Positions 44,991 through 58,773 of a stretch of 64,000 nt of DNA are shown in pieces. The notes beneath the pieces were generated by a model. The model worked only from the letters and a program-made list of their open reading frames with translations, made no database searches and was not told the DNA's origin. Source of the stretch: Sipunculus nudus (lineage: Eukaryota; Annelida; Sipuncula; Golfingiida; Sipunculidae); NCBI GenBank assembly GCA_026874595.1, contig CM049316.1, forward strand, positions 1,488,001-1,552,000. The letters run 5' to 3'. The position numbers were made by a program, and so were the translations under genes. Positions within the stretch are counted from its first letter, which is position 1, and each line of letters begins with the position of its first letter.

Positions 44991-46467
44991 AATACGGAAA
45001 AAAGACAAAACTTGATGATTTGTGTTAGCAGCATTTCCTAGGATCTTTAGAAAAGCTTGGAGTGATTTAATAGGAACATACTGTACATGATAAAGGTTAC
45101 CTGAAATAAAAAATTCAGGTCTGCCATACATACTGCATGAACTACCCCAGAATACCTTGTTGTCTCTAAAACGGTTTATTTGATTCAATGAAGTTTGTGG
45201 GAAAGTGGACCATGGACCAAGTAACAACTGATTAATTTTAATGGTAAGTCTGTTAAAGGTTGGATGGATGTTTAGGCAGATCAAAGGTTTCGGCGGAGGT
45301 ATGCAATCTATGAATGCTCTCTAAATTTGTGATAAACGTCTTAACGAACTCTTTAAGTATTCAGTCCAAGTCATCACACAGACTGGTGTTGTGTTGCAAA
45401 GTTTCCCCTGTAAAGAAAATATTCATACACACTGACCCTCGAGTTTTTCTCGATAAACGAATTTGACCTGAGAAAACGACAAAATGCCTTTAGAAATATG
45501 GACCCAATATGTGTTTGCAAAGATTAAGGTCTTTGGATAACAAAAATGTAGGGTTACTCCTTTAAAAAAAATATTCGGTGACTTATGCTCCCACTACAAC
45601 AGTGACATAATTAGAGAAGCATTTAGAGACCGCATTTATATCTCCAGCTACTCTGTGATTCATTAAAATAAAGATAATACTGAATAAGCTGAATTAATGA
45701 ACAAACGCTTATGAGTGGAAGGTAAAATTGCATTATTAATCAGCCAGTACAAATCAGGTCTAAATAAGGTCATACCTGTACATACTAAGGAGACTTTCGG
45801 AATGGTAAATAATCCTTAAAAAACAAAATGAATATAAAGATTATGTCCAAAATATCATGGCTTGTTCCTTGGGTGTTACCTTAATTCTCTACATAGTTCC
45901 CCAAAACCAGTTGATCAAATTGACACATTAAACGTAAGATTAATATACCTACCAATATTAACACGATATATATCCAGTGTTGCTTGACAGTTTGTCTCGC
46001 TTAGGTAGAATAGTAAAATATCACTTTACGTATTTCAAGGCAAATTTTTATTTGATACAGGGTCGTCTTGGTCGGCTCAAGTTAAGTGCGCCATCTGGAG
46101 TGATTAAAATTGAACCAATGGCTGGATCTTGACTGGTGATCATATTGATGTTCTGGGAGAAGGCTTTGGGACCAAGGTTTAATTTTTTAAGGCTGTACTA
46201 ATTTTTTTCCGTACCTAGACAACGAAGGTGCCCGGGCAATCCCCATCAGTTCTGCCAATGCAAATGGTGATAAGACATTTAGGCCACGCATAAAAATAAA
46301 TCGTTCTAATTAATTCTGGGGCCAAAGTATGGAACGAGTAGGTAATAAAAAATATCAGAGTAAAAACAAAAAATATAGGAGTGATGCAGAATAACCAAGC
46401 ACAATTTTATTCATTTTATAAGACACCATTATAAATGAAACGTGAATTGTTAAAACACATTATGATC

Positions 46468-49400
46468 TATTGAGAGGGATTAAGACAAAATCAACGATTA
46501 GCGTCGGTAGTATTGACGACTTAGTGATAGGAATTAGGACAAAATCAACGATTAGCGTCGGTAGTGTTGACGACTTAGTGAGAGGGATTAAGACAAAATC
46601 AACGATTAGCGTCGGTAGTATTGACGACTTAGTGATAAGGATTAAGACAAAATCAACGATTAGCGTCGGTATTATAGACGACTTAGTGAGAGGGATTAAG
46701 ACAAAATCAACGATTAGCGTCGGTAGTATTGACGATTTAGTGAGAGGAATTAAGACAAAATCAACGATCAGCGTTGGTAGTGTTGAGGACTTAGTGTGAG
46801 GGATTAAGACAAAATCAACGATTAGCGTCGGTAGTGTTGACGACTTAGTGAGAGGGATTAAGATAAAATCAACGATTAGCGTCGGTAGTATAGACGACTT
46901 AGTGAGAGGGATTAAGACAAAATCAACGATTAGCGTCGTTAGTATTGACGACTTAGTGTGAGGGATTAAGACAAAATCAACGATTAGCGTCGGCAGTATA
47001 GACGACTTAGTGAGAGGGATTTAGACAAAATCAACGATTAGCGTCGGTAGTATTGACGACTTAGTGAGAGGAATAAAGACAAAATCAACGATTAGCGTAG
47101 GTAGTGTTGACGACTTAGTGAGAGGGATAAAGACAAAATCAACGATTAGCGTCGGTATTGTTGACGACTTAGTGTGAGGGATTAAGACAAAATCAACGAT
47201 GAGCGTCGGTAGTTTTGACGACTTAGTGAGAGGAATTAAGACAAAATCAACGATTAGCGTCGTTAGTATTGACGACTTAGTGAGAGGGATTTAGACAAAA
47301 TCAACGATTAGCGTCGGTAGTATTGACGACTTAGTGAGAGGAATAAAGACAAAATCAACGATTAGCGTAGGTAGTGTTGACGACTTAGTGAGAGGGATAA
47401 AGACAAAATCAACGATTAGCGTCGGTATTGTTGACGACTTAGTGTGAGGGATTAAGACAAAATCAACGATGAGCGTCGGTAGTGTTGACGATTTAGTGAG
47501 AGGGATTAAGACAAAATCAACGATTAGCGTCGGTAGTGTTGACGACTTAGTGTGAGGGATTAAGACAAAATCAACGATTAGCGTCGGTAGTATTGACGAC
47601 TTAGTGAGAAGAATTAAGACAAAATCAACGATGAGCGTCGGTAGTTTTGACGACTTAGTGAGAGGAATTAAGACAAAATCAACGATCAGCGTTGGTAGTG
47701 TTGAGGACTTAGTGTGAGGGATTAAGACAAAATCAACGATTAGCGTCGGTAGTGTTGACGACTTAGTGAGAGGGATTAAGATAAAATCAACGATTAGCGT
47801 CGGTAGTATAGACGACTTAGTGAGAGGGATTAAGACAAAATCAACGATTAGCGTCGTTAGTATTGACGACTTAGTGTGAGGGATTAAGACAAAATCAACG
47901 ATTAGCGTCGGTAGTATAGACGACTTAGTGAGAGGGATTTAGACAAAATCAACGATTAGCGTCGGTAGTATTGACGACTTAGTGAGAGGGATAAAGACAA
48001 AATCAACGATTAGCGTAGGTAGTGTTGACGACTTAGTGAGAGGGATAAAGACAAAATCAACGATTAGCGTCGGTATTGTTGACGACTTAGTGTGAGGGAT
48101 TAAGACAAAATCAACGATGAGCGTCGGTAGTTTTGACGACTTAGTGAGAGGAATTAAGACAAAATCAACGATTAGCGTCGTTAGTATTGACGACTTAGTG
48201 TGAGGGATTAAGACAAAATCAACGATTAGCGTCGGTAGTATAGACGACTTAGTGAGAGGGATTAAGACAAAATCAACGATTAGCGTCGGTAGTATTGACG
48301 ACTTAGTGAGAGGAATTAAGACAAAATCAACGATTAGCGTAGGTAGTGTTGACGACTTAGTGAGAGGGATTAAGACAAAATCAACGATTAGCGTCGGTAG
48401 TATAGACGACTTAGTGAGAGGGATTAAGACAAAATCAACGATTAGCGTCGGTAGTATTGACGACTTAGTGTGAGGGATTAAGACAAAATCAACGATTAGC
48501 GTCGGTAGTTTTGACGACTTAGTGAGAGGAATTAAGACAAAATCAACGATTAGCGTCGTTAGTTTTGACGACTTAGTGAGAGGAATTAAGACAAAATCAA
48601 CGATTAGCGTCGTTAGTATTGACGACTTAGTGTGAGGGATTAAGACAAAATCAACGATTAGCGTCGTTAGTGTTGACGACTTAGTGTGAGGGATTAAGAC
48701 AAAATCAACGATTAGGGTCGGTAGTATTGACGACTTAGTGTGAGGGATTAAGACAAAATCAATGATTAGCGTCGGTAGTGTTGACGACTTAGTGTGTGGG
48801 ATTAAGACAAAATCAACGATTAGCGTCGGTAGTATTGACGACTTAGTAAGAGGGATTAAGACAAAATCAACGATTAGCATCGGTAGTATAGACGACTTAG
48901 TGAGAGGAATTAAGACAAAATCAACGATCAGCGTCGGTAGTGTTGAGGACTTAGTGTGAGGGATTAAGACAAAATCAATGATTAGCGTCGGTAGTGTTGA
49001 CGACTTAGTGTGAGGGATTCAGACAAAATCAACGATTAGCGTCGGTAGTATAGACGACTTAGTGAGAGGGATTAAGACAAAATCAACGATTAGCGTCGGT
49101 AGTATTGACGACTTAGTGAGAGGAATTAAGACAAAATCAACGATTAGCGTAGGTAGTGTTGACGACTTAGTGAGAGGGATTAAGACAAAATCAACGATTA
49201 GCGTCGGTAGTATAGACGACTTAGTGAGAGGGATTAAGACAAAATCAACGATTAGCGTCGGTAGTATTGACGACTTAGTGTGAGGGATTAAGACAAAATC
49301 AACGATTAGCGTCGGTAGTGTTGAGGACTTAGTGTGAGGGATTAAGACAAAATCAACGATTAGCGTCGGTAGTATTGACGACTTAGTGAGAGGGATTAAG

Positions 49401-52400
49401 ACAAAATCAACGATAAGCGTCGGTAGTATTAACGACTTAGTGTGAGGGATTAAGACAAAATCAACGATAAGCGTCGGTAGTGTTGACGACTTAGTGTGAG
49501 GGATTAAGACAAAATCAACGATTAGCGTCGGTAGTATTGACGACTTAGTATGAGGGATTAAAACAAAATCAAGGATTAGCGTCGTTAGTATTGACGACTT
49601 AGTGTGAGGGATTAAGACAAAATCAACGATTAGAGTCGGTAGTGTTGACGATTTAGTGAGAGGGATTAAGACAAAATCAACGATTAGCGTCAGTAGTATA
49701 GACGACTTAGTGAGAGGGATTAAGACAAAATCAATGATTAGCGTCGGTAGTGTTGACGACTTAGTGTGAGGGATTAAGACAAAATCAACGATTAGCGTCG
49801 GTAGTATTGACGACTTAGTGAGAGGAATTATGACAAAATCAACGATTAGCGTCGGTAGTATTGACGAATTAGTGTGAGGGATTAAGACAAAATCAACAAT
49901 AAGCGTCAGTAGCATTGACGACTTAGTGAGAGGGATTAAGACAAAATCAACGATTAGAGTCAGTAGTATTGACGACTTAGTGAGAGGGATTAAGACAAAA
50001 TCAACGATTAGTGTCGATAGTATTGACGACTTAGTGTGAGGGATTAAGACAAAATCAACGATTAGCGTCGGCAGTATTGACGACTTAGTGTGAGGGATTC
50101 AGACAAAATCAACGATTAGCGTCGGTAGTGTTGACGACTTAGTGTGAGGGATTAAGACAAAATCAACGATTAGCGTCGGTAGTATTGACGACTTAGTGAG
50201 AAGAATTAAGACAAAATCAACGATTAGCATCGGTAGTATAGACGACTTAGTGAGAGGGATTAAGACAAAATCAACGATTAGCGTCGGTAGTATTGACGAC
50301 TTAGTGAGAGGAATTAAGACAAAATCAAAGATTTGCGTCGGCAGTGTTGACGACTTAGTGTGAGGGATTAAGACAAAATCAACGATTAGCGTCGATAGTC
50401 TTGACGACTTAGTGTGAGGGATTAAGACAAAATCAACGATTAGCGTCGGTAGTATTGACGACTTAGTATGAGGGATTAAGACAAAATCAAGGATTAGCGT
50501 CGGTAGTGTTGACGACATAGTGTGAGGGATTAAGACAAAAACAACGATTAGCGTCGATAGTATTGACGACTTAGTTAGAGGAATTAAGACTAAATCAACC
50601 ATTAGCGTCGTTAGTATTGACGACTTAGTGTGAGGGATTAAGACAAAATCAACGATTAGCGTCTGTAGTATAGACGACTTAGTGAGAGGGATTTAGACAA
50701 AATCAACGATTAGCGTCGGTAGTATTGACGACTTAGTGAGAGGAATTAAGACAAAATCAACGATTAGCGTCGGTAGTGTTGACAACTTACAGAGAGGGAT
50801 AAAGACAAAATCCACGATTAGCGTCAGTAGTATAGACAACTTGTGAGAGGGATTAAGACAAAATCAACGACCAGCGTCGGTAGTATTGACGACTTAGTGA
50901 GAGGGATTAAGACAAAATCAACGATTAGCGTCGGTAGTATAGACGACTTAGTGAGAGGGATTAAGACAAAATCAACGATTAGCGTCGGTAGTTTTGACGA
51001 CTTAGTGAGAGGAATTAAGACAAAATCAACGATTAGCTTCGGTAGTATTGACGACTTAGTGTGAGGGATTAAGACAAAATCAACGATTAGCGTCGGTAGT
51101 ATTGACGACTTAGTGAGAGGGATTAAGACAAAATCAACGATTAGCGTCGGTAGTATTGACGACTTAATAAGAGGAATTAAGACAAAATCAACGATTAGCG
51201 TCAGCAGTATTGACGACTTAGTGAGAGGGATTAAGACAACGATTACCGTCGGTAGTATAGACGACTTAGTTAGAGGGATTAAGACAAAATCAACGATTAG
51301 CGTCGGTAGTATTGACGACTTAGTGTGAGGGATTAAGACAAAATCAACGATTAGCGTAGGTAGTGTTGACGACTTAGTGTGAGGGATTAAGACAAAATCA
51401 ACGATAAGCGTCGGTAGTATTGACGACTTAATGAGAGGGATTTAGACAAAATCAACGATTAGCGTCGTTAGTATTGACGACTTAGTGTGAGGGATTAAGA
51501 CAAAATCAACGATTAGCGTCGGTAGTGTTGACGATTTAGTGAGAGGGATTAAGACAAAATCAACGATTAGCGTCGGTAGTGTTGACGACTTAGTGTGAGG
51601 GATTAAGACAAAATCAACGATTAGCGTCGGTAGTATTGACGACTTAGTGAGAAGAATTAAGACAAAATCAACGATTAGCGTTGTTAGTATTGACGACTTA
51701 GTGTGAGGGATTAAGACAAAATCAACGATTCGCGTTGGTAGTATAGACGACTTAGTAGGAGGGATTAAGACAAAATCAACGATTAGCGTCGTTAGTATTG
51801 ACGACTTAGTGAGAGGAATTAAGACAAAATCAACGATTAGCGTCGGTAGTACTGACGACTGAGTGAGAGGAATTAAGACAAAATCAACGATTAGCGTCGG
51901 TAGTGTTGACGACTTAGTGTGAGGGATTAAGACAAAATCAACGATTAGCGTCGGTAGTATTGACGACTTAGTGAGAGGAATTAAGACAAAATGAACGATT
52001 AGGGTCGGTAGTATTGACGACTTAGTGAGAGGAATTAAGACAAAATCAACGATTAGCGTCGGTAGTATTGAAGACTTAGTGTGAGGGATTAAGACAAAAT
52101 CAACAAGAAGCGTCAGTAGCATTGACGACTTAGTGAGAGGGATTAAGACAAAATCAACGATTAGCGTCAGTAGTATTGACGACTTAGTAAGAGGGATTAA
52201 GACAAAATCAACGATTAGCGTCAGTAGTATTGACGACTTAGTAAGAGGGATTAAGACAAAATCAACGATTAACGTCGGTAGTATTGACGACTTAGTGAGA
52301 GGGATTAAGACAAAATCAACGATTAGCGTCGGCAGTGTTGACGACTTAGTGTGAGGGATTAAGACAAAATCAACGATAAGCGTCGGTAGTATAAACGACT

Positions 52401-55400
52401 TAGTGTGAGGGATTAAGACAAAATCAAAGATAAGCGTCGGTAGTGTTGATGACTTAGTGTGAGGGATTAAGACAAAATCAACGATTAGCGTCGGTAGTAT
52501 TGACGACTTAGTGTCAGGGATTAAAACAAAATCAAGGATTAGCGTCGGTAGTGTTGACGACTTAGTGAGAGGAATGAAGACAAAATCAACGATTAGCATC
52601 GGTAGTAGTGACGACTTAGTGTGAGGGATTAAGACAAAATCAATGATTAGCGTCTGTAGTATTGACGACAAAGTGTGAGGGATTAAGACAAAATCAACGA
52701 TTAGCGTCGGTAGTATTGACAACTTAGTGTGAGGCATTAAAACAAAATCAACGATTAGCGTCGGTAGTATAGACGACTTAGTGAGAGGGATTAAGACAAA
52801 ATCAACGATTAGCGTCGGCAGTATTGACGACTTAATAAGAGGAATTAAGACAAAATCAACGATTAGCGTCAGTAGTATTGACGACTTTGTGAGAGGGATT
52901 AAGACAACGATTACCGTCGGTAGTATAGACCACTGAGTGAGAGGGATTAAGACAAAATCAACGATTAGCGTCGGTAGTATTGACGACTTAGTGAGAGGAA
53001 TTAAGACAAAATCAACGATTAGCGTCGGCAGTGTTGACGACTTAGTGTGAGGGATTAAGACAAAATCAACGATTAGCGTCGATAGTATTGACGACTTAGT
53101 GTGAGGGATTAAGACAAAATCAACGATTAGCGTTGGTAGTATTGAAGACTTAGTGTGAGGGATTAAGACAAAATCAATGATTAGCGTCGATAGTATTGAC
53201 GACTTAGTGTGAGGGATTAAGACAAAATCAACGATTAGCGTCGGTAGTGTTGACGACTAAGTGTGATGGATTAAGACAAAATCAACGATTAGCGTCGGTA
53301 GTATTGACGACTTAATAAGAGGAATTAAGACAAAATCCACGATTAGCGTCGGTAGTTTTGACGACTTAGTGAGAGGGATTAAGACAAAATCAACGATTAG
53401 CGTCGGTAGTTTTGACGACTTAGTGAGAGGAATTAAGACAAAATCAACGATTAGCTTCGGTAGTATTGACGACTTAGTGTGAGGGATTAAGACAAAATCA
53501 ACGATTAGCGTCGGTAGTATTGACGACTTAGTGAGAGGGATTAAGACAAAATCAACGATTAGCGTCGGTAGTATTGACGACTTAATAAGAGGAATTAAGA
53601 CAAAATCAACGATTAGCGTCAGCAGTATTGACGACTTAGTGAGAGGGATTAAGACAACGATTACCGTCGGTAGTATAGACGACTTAGTGAGAGGGATTAA
53701 GACAAAATCAACGATTAGCGTCGGTAGTATTGACGACTTAGTGTGAGGGATTAAGACAAAATCAACGATTAGCGTAGGTAGTGTTGACGACTTAGTGTGA
53801 GGGATTAAGACAAAATCAACGATAAGCGTCGGTAGTATTGACGACTTAATGAGAGGGATTTAGACAAAATCAACGATTAGCGTCGTTAGTATTGACGACT
53901 TAGTGTGACGGATTAAGACAAAATCAACGATTAGCGTCGGTAGTGTTGACGATTTAGTGAGAGGGATTAAGACAAAATCAACGATTAGCGTCGGTAGTGT
54001 TGACGACTTAGTGTGAGGGATTAAGACAAAATCAACGATTAGCGTCGGTAGTATTGACGACTTAGTGAGAAGAATTAAGACAAAATCAACGATTAGCGTC
54101 GTTAGTATTGACGACTTAGTGTGAGGGATTAAGACAAAATCAATGATTCGCGTTGGTAGTATAGACGACTTAGTGAGAGGGATTAAGACAAAATCAACGA
54201 TTAGCGTCGTTAGTATTGACGACTTAGTGAGAGGAATTAAGACAAAATCAACGATTAGCGTCGGTAGTACTGACGACTTAGTGAGAGGAATTAAGACAAA
54301 ATCAACGATTAGCGTCGGTAGTATTGACTACTTAGTGTGAGGGATTAAGACAAAATCAACAAGAAGCGTCAGTAGCATTGACGACTTAGTGAGAGGAATT
54401 AAGACAAAATCAACGATTAGGGTCGGTAGTATTGACGACTTAGTGAGAGGAATTAAGACAAAATCAACGATTAGCGTCGGTAGTACTGACGACTTAGTGA
54501 GAGGAATTAAGACAAAATCAACGATTAGCGTCGGTAGTGTTGACGACTTAGTGTGAGGGATTAAGACAAAATCAACGATTAGCGTCGGTAGTATTGACGA
54601 CTTAGTGAGAGGAATTAAGACAAAATCAACGATTAGGGTCGGTAGTATTGACGACTTAATAAGAGGAATTAAGACAAAATCAACGATTAGCGTCAGTAGT
54701 ATTGACGACTTTGTGAGAGGGATTAAGACAACGATTACCATCGGTAGTATAGACCACTGAGTGAGAGGGATTAAGACAAAATCAATGATTAGCGTCGGTA
54801 GTATTGACGACTTAGTGAGAGGAATTAAGACAAAATCAACGATTAGCGTCGGCAGTGTTGACGACTTAGTGTGAGGGATTAAGACAAAATCAACGATTAG
54901 CGTCGATAGTATTGACGACTTAGTGTGAGGGATTAAGACAAAATCAACGATTAGCGTTGGTAGTATTGAAGACTTAGTGTGAGGGATTAAGACAAAATCA
55001 ATGATTAGCGTCGTTAGTATTGACGACTTAGTGAGAGGAATTAAGACAAAATCAACGATTAGCGTCGGTAGTACTGACGACTTAGTGAGAGGAATTAAGA
55101 CAAAATCAACGATTAGCGTCGGTAGTGTTGACGACTTAGTGTGAGGGATTAAGACAAAATCAACGATTAGCGTCGGTAGTATTGACGACTTAGTGAGAGG
55201 AATTAAGACAAAATCAACGATTAGGGTCGGTAGTATTGACGACTTAGTGAGAGGAATTAAGACAAAATCAACGATTAGCGTCGGTAGTATTGACTACTTA
55301 GTGTGAGGGATTAAGACAAAATCAACAAGAAGCGTCAGTAGCATTGACGACTTAGTGAGAGGGATTAAGACAAAATCAACGATTAGCGTCAGTAGTATTG

Positions 55401-58400
55401 ACGACTTAGTAAGAGGGATTAAGACAAAATCAACGATTAGCGTCAGTAGTATTGACGACTTAGTAAGAGGGATTAAGACAAAATCAACGATTAACGTCGG
55501 TAGTATTGACGACTTAGTGAGAGGGATTAAGACAAAATCAACGATTAGCGTCGGCAGTGTTGACGACTTAGTGTGAGGGATTAAGACAAAATCAACGATA
55601 AGCGTCGGTAGTATAAACGACTTAGTGTGAGGGATTAAGACAAAATCAACGATAAGCGTCGGTAGTGTTGATGACTTAGTGTGAGGGATTAAGACAAAAT
55701 CAACGATTAGCGTCGGTAGTATTGACGACTTAGTGTCAGGGATTAAAACAAAATCAAGGATTAGCGTCGGTAGTGTTGACGACTTAGTGAGAGGAATTAA
55801 GACAAAATCAACGATTAGCATCGGTAGTAGTGACGACTTAGTGTGAGGGATTAAGACAAAATCAATGATTAGCGTCTGTAGTGTTGACGACAAAGTGTGA
55901 GGGATTAAGACAAAATCAACGATTAGCGTCGATAGTATTGACGACTTAGTGTGAGGGATTAAGACAAAATCAACGATTAGCGTTGGTAGTATTGAAGACT
56001 TAGTGTGAGGGATTAAGACAAAATCAACGATTAGCGTCGGTAGTATTGACGACTTAGTGTGAGGGATTAAGACAAAATCAACGATTAGCGTCGGTAGTGT
56101 TGACGACTAAGTGTGAGGGATTAAGACAAAATCAACGATTAGCGTCGGTAGTATTGACGACTTAATAAGAGGAATTAAGACAAAATCCACGATTAGCGTC
56201 AGTAGTATTGACGACTTAGTGAGAGGGATTAAGACAACGATTAGCGTCGGTAGTATAGACGACTTAGTGAGAGGGATTAAGACAAAATCAACGATTAGCG
56301 TCGGTAGTATTGACGACTAAGTGAGAGGAATTAAGACAAAATCAACGATTAGCGTCGGTAGTATTGATGAATTAGTGTGAGGGATTAAGACAAAATCAAC
56401 GATAAGCGTCAGTAGTATTGACGACTTAGTGAGAGGGATTAAGACAAAATCAACGATTAGCGTCGGTAGTATAGACGACTAAGTGAGAGGGATTAAGACA
56501 AAATCAACGATTAGCGTCGGTAGTTTTGACGACTTAGTGAGAGGAATTAAGACAAAATCAACGATTAGCGTCGGTAGTAGTGACGACTTAGTTTGAGGGA
56601 TAAGGACAAAATCAACGATTAGCGTCGGTAGTATTGACGACTTAGTGTGAGGGATTAAGACAAAATCAACGATTAGCGTCGGTAGTATTGACAACTTAGT
56701 GTGAGGCATTAAAACAAAATCAACGATTAGCGTCGGTAGTATAGACGACTTAGTGAGAGGATTAAGACAAAATCAACGATTAGCGTCGGTAGTATTGACG
56801 ACTTAGTGTGAGGAATTAAGACAAAATCAACGATTAGCGTCAGTAGTATTGACGACTTAGTGAGAGAAATTAAGACAACGATTACCGTCGGTAGTATAGA
56901 CGACTTAGTGAGAGGGATTAAGACAAAATCAACGATTAGAGTCGGTAGTATTGACGACTTAGTGAGAGGAATTAAGACAAAATCAACGATTAGCGTCGGC
57001 AGTGTTGACGACTTAGTGTGAGGGATTAAGACAAAATCAACGATTAGCGTCGATAGTATTGATGACTTAGTGTGAGGGATTAAGACATAATCAATGATTA
57101 GCGTCGATAGTATTGACGACTTAGTGTGAGGGATTAAGACAAAATCAACGATTAGCGTCGGTAGTGTTGACGACTTAGTGTGAGGGATTAAGACAAAATC
57201 AACGATTAGCGTCGGTAGTGTTGACGAATTAGTTAGAGGAATTAAGACAAAATCAACGATTAGCGTCGTTAGTATTGACGATTTAGTGTGAGGGATTAAG
57301 ACAAAATCAACGATTAGCGTCGGTAGTATAGACGACTTAGTGAGAGGGATTAAGACAAAATCAACGATTAGCGTCGGTAGTATTGACGACTTAGTGAGAG
57401 GAATTAAGACAAAATCAACGATTAGCGTCGGTAGTATTGACGACTTAGTGTGAGGGATTAAGACAAAATCAACGATTAGCTTCGGTAGTATTGACGACTT
57501 AGTGTGAGGGATTAAGACAAAATCAACGATTAGCGTCGGAAGTATTGACGACTTAGTGTGAGGGATTAAGACAAAATCAACGATTAGCGTCGATAGTATT
57601 GACGACTTAGTGTGAGGGATTAAGACAAAATCAACGATTAGCGTCGGTAGTATTGACGACTTAGTGTGAGGGATTAAGACAAAATCAACGATTAGCGTCG
57701 GTAGTGTTGACGACTTAGTGTGAGGGATTAAGACAAAATCAACGATTAGCGTCGGTAGTATAGACAACTTAGTGAGAGGGATTAAGACAAAATCAACGAT
57801 CAGCGTCGGTAGTATTGACGACTGAGTGAGAGGGATTAAGACAAAATCAACGATTAGCTTCGGTAGTGTTGACGACTTAGTGTGAGGGATTAAGACAAAA
57901 TCAACGATTAGCGTCGATAGTATTGACGACTTAGTGTGAGGGATTAAGACAAAATCAACGATTAGCGTCGATAGTATTGACGACTTAGTGTGAGGGATTG
58001 AGACAAAATCAACGATTAGCATCGGTTGTATTGACGACTTAGTGTGAGGGATTAAGACACAATCAACGATTAGCGTCGGTAGTATAGACGACTTAGTGAG
58101 AGGGATTAAGACAAAATCAACGCTAAGCGTCAGTAGTATTGACAACTTAGTGTGAGGGATTAAGATAAAATCAACGATTAGCGTCGTTAGGATTGACGAT
58201 TTAGTGTGAGGGATTAAGACAAAATCAACGATTAGCGTCGGTAGTATAGACGACTTAGTGTGAGGGATTAAGACAAAATCAACGATTAGCGTCGGTAGTA
58301 TTGACGACTTAGTGAGAGGGATTAAGACAAAATCAACGATAAGCGTCGGTAGTATAGACGACTTAGTGAGAGGGATTAAGACAAAATCAACGATTAGCGT

Positions 58401-58585
58401 CAGTAGTATTGACAACTTAGTGTGAGGGATTAAGACAAAATCAACGATTAGCGTCAGTAGTATTGACGACTTAGTGAGAGGGATTAAGACAAAATCAACG
58501 ATTAGCGTCGGTAGTATTGACGACTTAGTGATAAGGATTAAGACAAAATCAACGATTAGCGTCAGTAGCATTGACAGTTTGTCTC
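46468..58585. repeat. 54-bp minisatellite, about 224 copies, 12.1 kb; the longest array of the window
   Basis: The unit is GAGAGGGATTAAGACAAAAT, then caacgattagcgtcggtagt, then attgacgacttagt. A 48-bp form lacks 'aaaatc' (aagacaacgatt). The gtgagag/gtgtgag change creates a TGA in the forward frame of many units. The reverse frame rarely meets a stop, so 18-residue repeats (LIVDFVLIPLTKSSILPT) run for up to 614 codons. Variation hits replacement positions freely (Ile/Thr/Lys at one site), and no start or splice context is common to these frames, so they are not called as genes. Block duplications are seen at 810, 2418 and 3222 bp. Confidence 0.95.
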
Positions 58586-58723
58586 ATTTAGGTTTGTTAT
58601 AGACCTTATATGGTCATAGGTCAGGCAAAGGAATTCTGATCTCATATACTTTTCAGTGTCCTTATAATGAATATTGAATATATATATAATTTAAACACTA
58701 TGTAGGTATCCAAATTCTATATG

Positions 58724-58773
<50 letters not shown>

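Larger units (their letters stand above)
43089..46467. other. 3.4 kb of mainly single-copy sequence, no confident gene
   Basis: It holds a pair of direct repeats and an ATA microsatellite (listed separately). Two minus-strand stretches have coding-like composition: about 44165-44350 (it includes MPRVFSGGLSGVFVHIAVTA) and about 45000-45284 (it includes NQLLLGPWSTFPQTSLNQIN). I recognise neither as a known family, and neither has clear splice borders. Both could be decayed transposable-element proteins. Confidence 0.4.

Noticed and set aside
44856-45284. 142-codon minus ORF with a long leucine run as a membrane or signal protein
   Set aside because: The leucines come from the ATA microsatellite. 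Only the non-repetitive part is kept as a low-confidence observation.
51442-52737. 431-codon minus-strand ORF and similar 137-313-codon ORFs
   Set aside because: Same array artefact as the 614-codon frame. Their ends fall at random stop-creating substitutions.
56727-58571. 614-codon minus-strand ORF made of an 18-residue repeat
   Set aside because: It lies wholly inside the 54-bp array. The unit is stop-free in this frame and divisible by three, replacement changes are common, and no gene context exists.
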